DNA of 41,602 nucleotides, taken from Flavobacteriales bacterium (GTDB lineage Bacteria > Bacteroidota > Bacteroidia > Flavobacteriales_D > Sanyastnellaceae). Shown here one piece after another: positions 25,115 to 33,297 of this stretch (within the stretch, counting starts at the first letter, position 1; each line of letters begins with the position of its first letter). The DNA is taken from contig CANEVR010000019.1 of NCBI GenBank assembly GCA_947442505.1, positions 1 to 41,602 of the forward strand, read 5' to 3'. The position numbers and the translations under genes were made by a program. Under the pieces are notes generated by a model. That model had not been told where the DNA came from and made no database searches. It was given only the letters and a program-made list of their open reading frames with translations.

Positions 25115-26092
25115 TCAAAAACAGCCCTCAATCACCGCTGATATCAGAGATTTTTTGTCAATTCCCACCGCTGCAGCTTGCTGTGGTATAATCGACGCTT
25201 CAGAGAATCCAGGGACGGTGTTGACCTCAATCACATGGGGCACATCTTCCTGAATAATAAAGTCCACCCGTATCATTCCCCTGCAATCCAAATCACGGTA
25301 AATTCCCATTGCCAATCTTTGAACATTCTCAAAAACCAAAGTATCCACCCGTGCAGGCGTTATTTCTTCTGATGCTCCATTGTACTTGGCCTCAAAATCA
25401 AAAAACTCATTGGCCGTGACGATTTCGGTTAATGGCAGCGCTTTCAATTTCCCCTGCCATTGTATCACACCGCATGTAACCTCCGTTCCACTCACAAATC
25501 GCTCTATGATGGCTTGAGCATCCACTGCCAAAGCTTTTTGAATGGCTTCCGCCAATTCTGACGATTCTTTGACCTTGGATGTTCCCAAGGATGACCCTCC
25601 ATTGTTGGGCTTCACAAAACAAGGCAGTCCAACCTTTTGCAAGATTTGATCCGCATGAACTTCATCTTCTCTTCCTACAATGACACTATTGGCCACTTGA
25701 TAGCCCAATTGATGCAATGCATCCGTGGTGGCCTTTTTATTAAAGGTCAACGCCATATTTAAAACACTGCCTGTAGTGTAGGGCAATCCTATGAGTTCAA
25801 AGTAACCCTGCAACAATCCATTTTCCCCAGGCGCACCATGAACAATAATAAAAACTCCATCAAACTTCACCTTATCCGCTCCAATACTTACGGAGAAATC
25901 ATTTTTATCCAAAGGCAGTTGGTCTCCTTGCTCTGACAAAGCGAACCATCTTTCGCGTTCAATGACCACCTGAATCGGGGCGTATTTCTCTCGGTCAATA
26001 TTGGCCATCACCATAGACGCGCTGCGCATGGACACAACAGACTCTCCGCTGTATCCACCGCAAACAACTGCGATTCTCTTTTTGGCATTCAT
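25115..26092 (-). CDS. ddl: D-alanine--D-alanine ligase
   Basis: A 325-residue ATP-grasp enzyme making the D-Ala-D-Ala dipeptide of peptidoglycan in the cytoplasm. The N-terminus has IAVVCGGYSGESVVSMRS. The ATP-grasp region has CFVKPNNGGSSLGTSKV, and the metal/substrate loop reads EVNTVPGFSEASIIPQQA, close to the consensus EVNT-PG. Nothing points to a D-lactate ligase. The start was set at the ATG at 26092 (MNAKKRIAVV); ATG 26098 is almost equal, and a GTG at 26158 would add an atypical leader overlapping the promoter and operator. GGAGAATGGGA lies just upstream, as does a -7-like TATCTTGG. The gene is monocistronic and divergent from the DUF4258-like gene. Confidence 0.93.
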   Translation of the reverse strand: MNAKKRIAVVCGGYSGESVVSMRSASMVMANIDREKYAPIQVVIERERWFALSEQGDQLPLDKNDFSVSIGADKVKFDGVFIIVHGAPGENGLLQGYFELIGLPYTTGSVLNMALTFNKKATTDALHQLGYQVANSVIVGREDEVHADQILQKVGLPCFVKPNNGGSSLGTSKVKESSELAEAIQKALAVDAQAIIERFVSGTEVTCGVIQWQGKLKALPLTEIVTANEFFDFEAKYNGASEEITPARVDTLVFENVQRLAMGIYRDLDCRGMIRVDFIIQEDVPHVIEVNTVPGFSEASIIPQQAAAVGIDKKSLISAVIEGCF

Positions 26093-26109
26093 TCCCATTC
26101 TCCAAATAT

Positions 26110-26117
26110 CCAAGATA
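26110..26117 (-). promoter_or_regulatory. Putative -7 box (TATCTTGG) of ddl
   Basis: On the minus strand TATCTTGG is one base off TAnnTTTG and lies 17 nt before the ATG at 26092. Confidence 0.35.
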
Positions 26118-26150
26118 ATTTCTTTTCCAACATCGGTATTTTCACGGAAT

Positions 26151-26167
26151 CCATTCACGGTGAATGG
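26151..26167. promoter_or_regulatory. 17-bp palindrome, candidate operator between ddl and DUF4258-like gene
   Basis: CCATTCAC, one G, GTGAATGG: perfect 8-bp arms in the divergent control region, immediately upstream of the -33-like ATTG (26171-26174) of the plus-strand gene. A half-copy, TTCACGGAAT, is at 26141-26150. Confidence 0.5.
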
Positions 26168-26170
26168 TTA

Positions 26171-26200
26171 ATTGTTTTTGTCAAAAAAAACGCATCTTTG
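26171..26200 (+). promoter_or_regulatory. Putative leaderless promoter of the DUF4258-like gene
   Basis: ATTG (26171-26174), 18-nt spacer, CATCTTTG (26193-26200). The box ends 4 nt before the GTG start at 26205. Confidence 0.45.
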
Positions 26201-26204
26201 CTTG

Positions 26205-26588
26205 GTGAAATTCAGTCAACGCCTTTTCAGATTCCTTATCGGGGTAACCATCGGTTGCCTTTTGGTTTATGTCATGTTCCCCAATTATGATTGGTTGGGA
26301 TGGCTGCCCGGAAAACAAATTCGCGGCAATATTTTATCCAGACATCAAACCATCGGCACAGAAGCACAATGTGAAGCAAATTTCTTCGCCATTACTGAAA
26401 GTGAATGGAAATCAGTTTTGAATGATGGCTCCGTTAATTTTGAAAAAAGCCAAACCAAAGGAGAAGACAAAATCTATTATTTGGAAAACGACTTGATTGG
26501 CGTAGAAGTCTTGCTCAAAGATTCAACGGCCTATATTCAACACATACAACGCCTTGGTGTAAACACACAAACCCCCTGTAAAGATTAA
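26205..26588 (+). CDS. DUF4258-like single-pass membrane protein
   Basis: A 127-residue protein with an N-terminal membrane segment (about residues 8-24, FLIGVTIGCLLVYVMF) behind a basic KFSQRLFRF start. The C-terminal half, SVLNDGSVNFEKSQTKGEDKIYYLENDLIGVEVLLKDS (pieces at about 68-106), resembles the DUF4258 pattern in which a strand like NG-V-F-KS precedes a YYLE strand and a closing TAYIQHI strand. Function unknown. An in-frame TTG at 26172 would add 11 residues across the promoter, so the GTG at 26205 is preferred. It ends 4 nt before the M20 amidohydrolase gene, so both are probably one transcript. Confidence 0.7.
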   Translation: MKFSQRLFRFLIGVTIGCLLVYVMFPNYDWLGWLPGKQIRGNILSRHQTIGTEAQCEANFFAITESEWKSVLNDGSVNFEKSQTKGEDKIYYLENDLIGVEVLLKDSTAYIQHIQRLGVNTQTPCKD

Positions 26589-26592
26589 TTCC

Positions 26593-27777
26593 ATGTCCAT
26601 CATTTCTTCCATTCAAAAAAATACAGCTGAACAACTGGAAAAATGGCGATCGATCAGAAGACATTTGCACGCCAATCCAGAACTGTCATTCCAAGAATTT
26701 GAAACTTCAGCTTTCATCAAAAATCAATTGGATGCTGCTGGAATTGACTACACCGGTGGTTGGGTAAATACCGGAATCACCGCCATTATCAAAGGAAAAA
26801 ATCCTGACAGTAGATTCATCAGCCTCCGTGGCGACATGGATGCACTGCCCATTTTGGAAAAAAACACCGTTGATTACAAGAGCAGGATAGATGGCGTAAT
26901 GCATGCTTGTGGCCACGATGTCCACACCACTTGCGTTTTGGGCGCAGCGATTGTTTTACATCAACTAAAAGAAGAGTGGGAAGGAACGGTGCAGATTATT
27001 TTTCAACCTGGAGAAGAAATACTACCAGGCGGTGCCAATGAAATGATTAAAGCGGGTATTTTCAATGATCATCAACCTGAGGCCATTTACGGCCAACATG
27101 TATACCCCGAATTGCCTGCAGGAAAAGTAGGATTCAAATCAGAGTGGTACATGGCCAGCACGGATGAAATCTATATCACCGTGAAAGGGAAAGGTGGTCA
27201 CGGGGCAAAACCCAATCAGTGCATTGACCCCATTGTTGCCGCGGCGCAACTCATTGTGGCATTGCAAACCATCCCCAGTAGACGTGCAGAACCCGCCACA
27301 CCAACGGTGTTAACCATAGGAAAAATTCAAGGACTAGGTGCCACCAACATCATTCCTGATGAAGTAACCATGGCTGGCACCTTTAGAACGTTTGATGAAA
27401 ATTGGAGATACCAAGCCCATCAACACATTCGTGACATTGCTAAAGGCATAGAGCAAGCTACAGGAACCAAAATTAATGTAGACATTCATGTGGGTTATCC
27501 AGCATTGTTCAATAACCCAGAAAAAACAGCTTTGGCCAAATCTTTGGCTGAAGAATTTTTAGGAAAGGACAATGTAGTTGAATTGTCTTTAAGAACAACA
27601 GCGGAAGACTTTGCTTACTTTGCTCAGCAATATCCGGGCTGTTTTTATCGACTAGGGACAACCAGTGCAGATGGAAAGCAATTCAACGCTCCTGTTCACA
27701 ATAACTGCTTTGATATTGACGAAAACGCCCTTTTAACTGGTGTTGGACTGATGGCTTTTCTTGGTGCCAAAGGCTAA
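26593..27777 (+). CDS. M20-family amidohydrolase (N-acyl-amino-acid / hippurate type)
   Basis: A 394-residue metallo-amidase of the M20D group, which remove acyl groups from amino acids. Metal ligands are visible: HACGHDVHTT (C106, H108), the QPGEE pair at 141-142, H169 in YGQHVYPE, and a C-terminal HNNCFDID. LRGDMDALPI at about 78-87 is a family hallmark, and the dimerisation domain has VKGKGGHGAKPNQCIDPIVAA. No signal peptide, so cytoplasmic. The physiological substrate cannot be read; alternatives are indole-acetyl-amino-acid or peptidoglycan-derived substrates. It is the second gene after the DUF4258-like gene. Its stop interlocks with the folA stop in CTAA at 27774-27777. Confidence 0.92.
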   Translation: MSIISSIQKNTAEQLEKWRSIRRHLHANPELSFQEFETSAFIKNQLDAAGIDYTGGWVNTGITAIIKGKNPDSRFISLRGDMDALPILEKNTVDYKSRIDGVMHACGHDVHTTCVLGAAIVLHQLKEEWEGTVQIIFQPGEEILPGGANEMIKAGIFNDHQPEAIYGQHVYPELPAGKVGFKSEWYMASTDEIYITVKGKGGHGAKPNQCIDPIVAAAQLIVALQTIPSRRAEPATPTVLTIGKIQGLGATNIIPDEVTMAGTFRTFDENWRYQAHQHIRDIAKGIEQATGTKINVDIHVGYPALFNNPEKTALAKSLAEEFLGKDNVVELSLRTTAEDFAYFAQQYPGCFYRLGTTSADGKQFNAPVHNNCFDIDENALLTGVGLMAFLGAKG

Positions 27778-28295
27778 ACTTTCTTGTTGTATTCATAAAC
27801 AACAAAAGCATATTGGTGCTTTTCATCTTTTTCCTTGATTGACAATGTTTTTTTTTCCCATTGATTTTCTAAAAACGCAGGAAAAAAAACTTCGGCATCT
27901 GAAAAAACCGCATCCACTTCCGTGATGTACATTCTGTCAACAACCCCCAGCTCAAGGGCTTCTCGGTACACTTGACCTCCGCCAATCACAAAAACCTCAT
28001 TCTCCTCATTCTGCTTTGCGGCAATCAAAGCATCGCTTAAATTTTGTACCAAAATACAATCCGGCGCATTGTAATTGGCTTGACTGCTAATCACAATATT
28101 CAATCTATTCTTGAACGGTCTATACTTCTCTGGAATACTCTCATAATTCTTTCGCCCCATGATCACGGGATGACCAAAAGTCTTGTCTTTAAAGAACTTC
28201 ATGTCCTCTGGCAAATGCCACATCAAATCATTGTTTCGGCCAATACCCCTATTGGCTGACATGGCGACAATGATGCTTACAATAGGTGTTTTCAT
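27774..28295 (-). CDS. folA: Dihydrofolate reductase
   Basis: A 173-residue enzyme that regenerates tetrahydrofolate from dihydrofolate with NADPH. It has the N-terminal IVAMSANRGIGRNNDLMWHLPEDMKFFK, with catalytic acid and substrate pocket as in chromosomal DHFRs, then GHPVIMGRKNYESIP and FVIGGGQVYREAL. Length is standard. Its start codon shares one base with the thyA stop (TAATG), so translation is coupled and the pair supplies dTMP while recycling the dihydrofolate that ThyA produces. Confidence 0.96.
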   Translation of the reverse strand: MKTPIVSIIVAMSANRGIGRNNDLMWHLPEDMKFFKDKTFGHPVIMGRKNYESIPEKYRPFKNRLNIVISSQANYNAPDCILVQNLSDALIAAKQNEENEVFVIGGGQVYREALELGVVDRMYITEVDAVFSDAEVFFPAFLENQWEKKTLSIKEKDEKHQYAFVVYEYNKKV

Positions 28296-29089
28296 TAGAC
28301 AGCAACAGCGGCTTTGATGTGTGGATGTGGATCGTAATTCTCCAACGAAAAATCCTCGTACTTAAAGTCAAAAATATTTTTGACCTCTGGATTCATTTTC
28401 ATTTTAGGCAATGGTCTAAAATCCCTTGATAATTGCAATTGCGCTTGTTCAACATGATTGCTATACAAATGAACATCTCCGCCAGTCCAAACAAACTCTC
28501 CAGGCTCATAGCCGCATACTTGCGCCATCATCATGGTCAACAATGCATAAGAAGCAATGTTAAACGGAACTCCTAAAAATGTATCTGCACTTCGTTGGTA
28601 TAACTGACAACTTAATTTACCTTCTGCTACATAAAATTGAAACAAGCAATGGCAAGGGGGCAAGGCCATTTGATCAATAAATGAAGGATTCCAAGCGGAA
28701 ACTATGTGTCTACGGCCATCAGGATTCTTTTTTAATCCCTCAACCAATTTGGTAATCTGATCTGTTTGTGTACCGTCAGGATTGGGCCAACTTCTCCATT
28801 GGTATCCGTACACCGGTCCCAAGTTACCATTCTCATCCGCCCATTCATCCCAAATACTTACACCATTCTCTTTCAAATAAGCAATATTGGTTTCTCCTTT
28901 CAAAAACCAAAGCAATTCGTGGATAATACTCTTGGTATGCAGTTTCTTGGTGGTCAACAATGGAAAACCTTCCTTCAAATCAAAACGCATTTGATGACCA
29001 AACACGCTGAATGTGCCTGTTCCTGTACGGTCAGATTTTTTAACTCCATTGTCCAACAAATGTTGCAACAAGTCATGATACTGCTTCAT
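28295..29089 (-). CDS. thyA: Thymidylate synthase
   Basis: A 264-residue enzyme, the same length as E. coli ThyA. It methylates dUMP to dTMP using methylene-tetrahydrofolate. The catalytic cysteine is in [13 protein letters not shown], and the family patterns [39 protein letters not shown] and [12 protein letters not shown] are all present. It is the first gene of a thyA-folA pair. A -7-like box TAGTTTAG ends exactly 4 nt before the ATG, with TTTT 19 nt further upstream. purK ends 47 nt before it on the same strand. Confidence 0.98.
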   Translation of the reverse strand: MKQYHDLLQHLLDNGVKKSDRTGTGTFSVFGHQMRFDLKEGFPLLTTKKLHTKSIIHELLWFLKGETNIAYLKENGVSIWDEWADENGNLGPVYGYQWRSWPNPDGTQTDQITKLVEGLKKNPDGRRHIVSAWNPSFIDQMALPPCHCLFQFYVAEGKLSCQLYQRSADTFLGVPFNIASYALLTMMMAQVCGYEPGEFVWTGGDVHLYSNHVEQAQLQLSRDFRPLPKMKMNPEVKNIFDFKYEDFSLENYDPHPHIKAAVAV

Positions 29090-29093
29090 ATGG

Positions 29094-29124
29094 CTAAACT
29101 AACATTCTTTATTCAATACTAAAA
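29094..29124 (-). promoter_or_regulatory. Putative leaderless promoter of thyA-folA
   Basis: On the minus strand, TTTT (29121-29124), 19-nt spacer, TAGTTTAG (29094-29101), ending 4 nt before the ATG. One mismatch in each box. Confidence 0.4.
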
Positions 29125-29136
29125 CTCTCACCTCAA

Positions 29137-30282
29137 TTATTCACCTACCACCTTCAAAGTCTTCATCACCCAACGGGCTTTTTCCTTGGCCACTTGAATG
29201 TCTTGATCCATGATGGTGACATGTCCCATTTTCCGAAAAGGACTGGTGCGCTCTTTTCCATACAAATGAACATAAACTCCCTTTTCTTTCAAAACGGTTT
29301 CCATTCCCTCATACACGGCTAAGCCATGGCTTTCTTTTTCTCCCAATAAATTAACCATCACGGCAGGTTGAATGATGGAGGTATCGCCCAATGGCCAATT
29401 GAGAATGGCCCTGAGGTGTTGTTCGTATTGTGATGTAATACAACATTCAATGGTATGATGACCGCTATTGTGCGGCCTTGGGGCAACTTCATTGACCATA
29501 ACATCTCCGTTTTTTAAAACAAACATTTCTACGGCCAAAACACCAACAATTTGCATCTGCTCTGCTACCTTGACAGCCAATGCTTCCGCTTTGGCCAATA
29601 CCGCTGAAGATTGCTCAGATGGGGAAAACAGAAACTCTACCAAGTTGGCTTCCCCATTGAATTCCATGTCTACTGGAGGAAATGTTACTACTTGTCCATC
29701 TTCATTTCTAGCCACCATTACCGCCAACTCACTTTCAAAATCCACCCATGATTCAAGGACGGAAGGCGCATCAAAAGCCTTTTCCAAATCACTTGCACTT
29801 CTCAATGACTGTACTCCTTTTCCATCATATCCACCCGTTCTCAATTTCTGCATGCATGGGAAAATAGATTTCTGCTGAAGCACAGCATCCTTGTTCTCCA
29901 CCAAAACAAAAGGGGCCGTAGGAATTCCGTGCTCTTGATAGAACAACTTCTGCAAACCTTTGTCTTTTATCGTGGCCAAAACATGTGGCTGAGGAAAAAC
30001 TTTTTTGCCCATTTTTTCCAAAGCAAACAATGCCTCCAAATTCACATGCTCAATTTCAATGGTAATGATGTCCTTATCTGCGGCCCACTGCATGACCGTT
30101 TCATAATCATTAAAATCACCAACTGAAAAGGAGGGAGCGAGCTCCGAACAAGGAGCGTTTTTCTGCGGATCCAATACAGATATATGAACATCATACCTGC
30201 TAGCCTCCTCAATAAACATCCGTCCCAACTGGCCTCCACCCAATATTCCAATCGTTGGTTGTTTTTTCCATGCATTTGACAT
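29137..30282 (-). CDS. purK: 5-(carboxyamino)imidazole ribonucleotide synthase
   Basis: A 381-residue ATP-grasp enzyme of purine synthesis that carboxylates AIR using bicarbonate and ATP; the product is normally rearranged by PurE, which is not in this window. The N-terminal nucleotide fold has IGILGGGQLGRMFIEEA. Central blocks include KLRTGGYDGKGVQ and SWVDFESELAVMVARN, and the metal/ATP region has NEVAPRPHNSGHHTIE. The ATG at 30282 (MSNAWKKQ) was chosen over one at 30327 because a perfect -7 box TATCTTTG (30287-30294) ends 4 nt upstream of it. It is divergent from the secreted propeller gene. Confidence 0.95.
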   Translation of the reverse strand: MSNAWKKQPTIGILGGGQLGRMFIEEASRYDVHISVLDPQKNAPCSELAPSFSVGDFNDYETVMQWAADKDIITIEIEHVNLEALFALEKMGKKVFPQPHVLATIKDKGLQKLFYQEHGIPTAPFVLVENKDAVLQQKSIFPCMQKLRTGGYDGKGVQSLRSASDLEKAFDAPSVLESWVDFESELAVMVARNEDGQVVTFPPVDMEFNGEANLVEFLFSPSEQSSAVLAKAEALAVKVAEQMQIVGVLAVEMFVLKNGDVMVNEVAPRPHNSGHHTIECCITSQYEQHLRAILNWPLGDTSIIQPAVMVNLLGEKESHGLAVYEGMETVLKEKGVYVHLYGKERTSPFRKMGHVTIMDQDIQVAKEKARWVMKTLKVVGE

Positions 30283-30286
30283 GCAA

Positions 30287-30294
30287 CAAAGATA
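30287..30294 (-). promoter_or_regulatory. Putative leaderless -7 box (TATCTTTG) of purK
   Basis: A perfect TAnnTTTG on the minus strand, 4 nt from the purK ATG. No clear -33 box at 19 nt. Confidence 0.55.
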
Positions 30295-30329
30295 GCGGGG
30301 AATTGGTCTTTGCCTTATTATTGCCAATC

Positions 30330-31406
30330 ATGAATTATCAAAGGACACTCTTTTTGCTCGCTTGTATTTGCTCAAGCCTTGTGTTTCAAGCACAAAATCT
30401 TCAAACCATTGAATCCATAGAATATGATCCCATTCAGGGAAGATTCTTGGTCAGCAACAGCAACAGTGTTGTGCATGTTGACGGTGATGGAAACGGTGTT
30501 TCAACCTTGCCTTCTCCTCTGGCTGCGGCCTATGGCATGGAGATTTTTAACAACCACTTATTCGCGATTCATTCCAATCGGGTAAAAGTTTTTAATTTGG
30601 CCACCAATACATTGGTTCAAAACGTAAACATCACTGGAGCTGGATTTCTCAATGGGATGGCTTCAGATGGCGTTGCTCGTGTATGGGTAACTGATTTTAG
30701 CACCAAAAAAATCCACCAGATTGACTTCACTGATTTGGCCAATCCCATAACTACACTGTTGTCTAATAGCACAACAACAACTCCCAATGGAATCGTGTAC
30801 GATGAAGCCAACAACCGTCTTGTTTTTGTTGCCTGGGGTAACAATGCACCCATCAAGGCGCTTGACCTAACAGACAACACCATCACTACTTTGACAACAA
30901 CGACGCTAGGGAATTGTGATGGGATAGACAAAGACGGCCTTGGAAATTATTTTGTGGCCAGTTGGTCACCCAACCGCATCACCAAATACAGCCCTGATTT
31001 TTCTGTGAGTGAAATCATTACTGTAGCTGGTGGATTGAGCAGCGCCGCCGACATCTGCTATGCAAATGAAATTGACACATTGGCTATCCCCAACTCAGGA
31101 AACACCACAGTTGTTTATGTTGGTTTTGACAATACACCAAACAGCGTCAACACCTTAATCAATCATACCGGATTCAAAACCGCTACCTTCAGCGATCATT
31201 GGGAAATATCCAACAATGGGGGTGATCAAAAAAACATTCACTATTTGCTTTTGGACTCCCAAGGGAAAGTCATCATATCTGACAATTGGTTGTTAGAAAA
31301 CACAACCAACAGATTGATTGTTCCAAACCAATCATTGCCTACTGGTACATATTTCTTGGTCTTGACTGGCGATAAGTTGCCCGCTATCAAACTATCCAAG
31401 ATGTAA
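30330..31406 (+). CDS. Secreted beta-propeller (SMP-30/NHL-like) protein
   Basis: A 358-residue exported protein. The signal peptide is residues 1-22 (LFLLACICSSLVFQAQ). Repeating blade-like units of about 45-50 residues follow, for example LVSNSNSVVHVDGDGNGVS, DGVARVWVTDFSTKKIHQIDF, YDEANNRLVFVAWGNNAPI and DGLGNYFVASWSPNRITKY, typical of a propeller related to SMP-30/NHL proteins. The last 60 or so residues (YLLLDSQGKVIISDNWLLE to TGTYFLVLTGDKLPAIKLSKM) resemble a T9SS sorting module. Ligand and function are unknown. The ATG at 30330 was chosen for the signal peptide; a TATTATTG box ends 6 nt upstream. Its 3' end overlaps the convergent gene by 15 nt. Confidence 0.85.
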   Translation: MNYQRTLFLLACICSSLVFQAQNLQTIESIEYDPIQGRFLVSNSNSVVHVDGDGNGVSTLPSPLAAAYGMEIFNNHLFAIHSNRVKVFNLATNTLVQNVNITGAGFLNGMASDGVARVWVTDFSTKKIHQIDFTDLANPITTLLSNSTTTTPNGIVYDEANNRLVFVAWGNNAPIKALDLTDNTITTLTTTTLGNCDGIDKDGLGNYFVASWSPNRITKYSPDFSVSEIITVAGGLSSAADICYANEIDTLAIPNSGNTTVVYVGFDNTPNSVNTLINHTGFKTATFSDHWEISNNGGDQKNIHYLLLDSQGKVIISDNWLLENTTNRLIVPNQSLPTGTYFLVLTGDKLPAIKLSKM

Positions 31407-32597
31407 ATACGTCACCTGATCTCGGGAGATTTCAATTTTCTTCAAACCACCATTGGGGCCTTGGATGATGAAGGGCTGCGCGATTTCCTCGCCCAACATA
31501 TTTTTCAACTTGGCCTTGATGCGTGAAATTTTTTCACTGACGGAATTGCTCAATGGATTGGTCAAATCCGAGACCCTTTCCATTGCCGAATCGCTATCCA
31601 AGTGTGGATTGATCTCCATATAAATCGCCAAAATCTCTTCAAAGTAATCAGGGAGATAAGACAAGATAATACCCAATGGGTGTTGTATAAAAAAACAATA
31701 GGTCGTTAATTCCAAAGGATTGAGCTTGACCTTCAAATTGGACAATTCAGGAAAAACCAATTCTCCCTTTTTTCGATCCAATACCAAATGCGGATAGGTC
31801 TGCAATGCCAAAAAGCGTTCTCGAAAAAGAACCTGAGAACGCACATGATCAAACACCTTTAATGTTTGATTCAATAATTTACGATTAACGGATTGATCGG
31901 CCAATGCGCGCATACAATCAGGACAAATGTCTGCTGTCCTTAACTTCAGAATCACATCGGTCTTGTTCCAACACATGTCCATCATGCAGCCCTTGGGCGT
32001 ATCGTGCGTCAACGGGAGGTACTTCGTGATATCTCCAAAAGTCTCATTTTTCAAAATGGTCGACATGATGTGATAAGCCACTGGATATACTGGCTCTGAC
32101 AAAATGTAATGGTGCCAATACAACAGATGAACAAAATGATTTCGGCCGTTGTGCGCCTCTGAACCCACAAACCATTTTTCCACATTGGCTTGATACGTTA
32201 AGATAAATACATGTTCGCCGTCTTGGGGAACTGTTTTCTGCCCAAGAGTTAGCGCAGGCAACGGATTCTCCTTTTCTTTTTGATTGCTTTGTTTCCTGAA
32301 CTTTTTAATCAAATCAAAAAACTTCTCCCAAGGATATGCATTGACTTTTTCAAAATCCAAATCCACAGACTTCAACCGAATCTCTGAATCACACAATTTA
32401 TTCATCAGAAAATCCTCTTGAACATCAAAATCCTCATCCACTTTTTTGATGACCCGTTTCGGTTTCCCAGACAAGACGATTGACTCATCATGATGCACAA
32501 ATTCCACCTCTCCTTTGAACTGTTGCAAATACTGCACAACGGAGGCAAATACCTCCTCATCCACCTCCGAAGTGCGTATCAAATGAGCTTTAATCAT
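31392..32597 (-). CDS. Cysteine-cluster and winged-helix-like protein, partner of VWA
   Basis: A 401-residue cytoplasmic protein; the family was not recognised by name. Three parts can be seen. The N-terminal 110 residues are charged and helical. A middle domain (about 125-235) holds four cysteines, GCMMDMC (C204, C209) and DICPDC (C225, C228), joined by NKTDVILKLRTA, a likely zinc site; it faintly recalls the C-terminal cysteines of archaemetzincins but lacks HExxH. The C-terminal 110 residues (LNPLELTTYCFFIQHPLGI, then SEKISRIKAKLKNMLG and FIIQGPNGGLKKIEI) look like a winged-helix DNA-binding domain of response-regulator style. The ATG at 32597 lies 8 nt inside the end of the VWA gene, so translation is coupled. 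A role as regulator or effector working with the VWA protein is inferred. Confidence 0.75.
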   Translation of the reverse strand: MIKAHLIRTSEVDEEVFASVVQYLQQFKGEVEFVHHDESIVLSGKPKRVIKKVDEDFDVQEDFLMNKLCDSEIRLKSVDLDFEKVNAYPWEKFFDLIKKFRKQSNQKEKENPLPALTLGQKTVPQDGEHVFILTYQANVEKWFVGSEAHNGRNHFVHLLYWHHYILSEPVYPVAYHIMSTILKNETFGDITKYLPLTHDTPKGCMMDMCWNKTDVILKLRTADICPDCMRALADQSVNRKLLNQTLKVFDHVRSQVLFRERFLALQTYPHLVLDRKKGELVFPELSNLKVKLNPLELTTYCFFIQHPLGIILSYLPDYFEEILAIYMEINPHLDSDSAMERVSDLTNPLSNSVSEKISRIKAKLKNMLGEEIAQPFIIQGPNGGLKKIEISRDQVTYLHLG

Positions 32598-33228
32598 TCT
32601 TCTTCTTGTTGTTCTTTTTATCAAAATTAAAAGAATCCTTGAATCTTCCTGCTTGCTTGGCCACAATATAATCGTTCATCATCAGGTTTACTTCTTTGAA
32701 AACGGCATTGGTTTGTGTTTTTTGGTATCGCATCTGCTTCTCGGCATCAATCTTTAGTTTTCGGGCCATATCAAAAATGTCGAAATCTGCACCCATCAAT
32801 ACAAAAGACCACTTGCCATTCGCTTTCAACGACTCAATCATTTTACCAATTTGTCCAAAACTGTATTCCCTTGAAGCGTTCTCCTCTCCATCTGTCAGAA
32901 TAATGCAAACAACATCGTCATCTGGATGCATTACATGTTGGATGCGTTGAATGCCTTGGCCAATTCCGTCCAACATAGCAGTACATCCTGATGGAAAAAG
33001 TCGTTGGGTATTCAGCGGTTCCAAATGCGCCGCAGGAACATTGAGAAACTCGAAATGGACATCATCATTGAAGGTTAAAAAATTCACCTTAATCGGCACC
33101 TCAGTGTTGCGCTCTTGTACCGTTCTGATGGATTGAATCTGCTCATTCAATGCGCTCATGGTGCTGTCCCAGCAATCAGCCATGCTGCCGCTGCGATCTA
33201 AAATCAATAAATAATGGGTTGTGTTCAT
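32590..33228 (-). CDS. Cytoplasmic VWA-domain protein (TerY-like)
   Basis: A 212-residue protein that is almost wholly a von Willebrand A domain. The metal-ion-dependent adhesion site is complete: DRSGSM (11-16), the threonine in SGCTAMLDGIG (T83), and TDGEENASREY (D113). The segment WSFVLMGADFDIFDMA is shared with the TerY-like cytoplasmic VWA group. There is no signal peptide or membrane helix, and the tail is Lys/Asn-rich. TerY-like VWAs act as metal-dependent docking modules in stress and tellurite-type systems, where they usually accompany a PP2C phosphatase and a kinase; here the partner is a cysteine-cluster/winged-helix protein instead. No exact promoter box was found; GAGATTTG lies 19 nt upstream. 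Confidence 0.88.
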   Translation of the reverse strand: MNTTHYLLILDRSGSMADCWDSTMSALNEQIQSIRTVQERNTEVPIKVNFLTFNDDVHFEFLNVPAAHLEPLNTQRLFPSGCTAMLDGIGQGIQRIQHVMHPDDDVVCIILTDGEENASREYSFGQIGKMIESLKANGKWSFVLMGADFDIFDMARKLKIDAEKQMRYQKTQTNAVFKEVNLMMNDYIVAKQAGRFKDSFNFDKKNNKKKND

Positions 33229-33297
33229 GGTGTTATTATTTTGACTGCAAATCTCCGCTTTGCATTTTCAAAATAATCCATTTACAAGCTTGCAAGA

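Noticed and set aside
26172-26204. TTG at 26172 as start of the DUF4258-like gene
   Set aside because: It would place the -7 box inside the coding sequence; the GTG at 26205 fits the signal-like N-terminus.
31910-31990. Archaemetzincin-type metallopeptidase in the VWA partner
   Set aside because: The cysteines resemble that family, but no HExxH motif is present.
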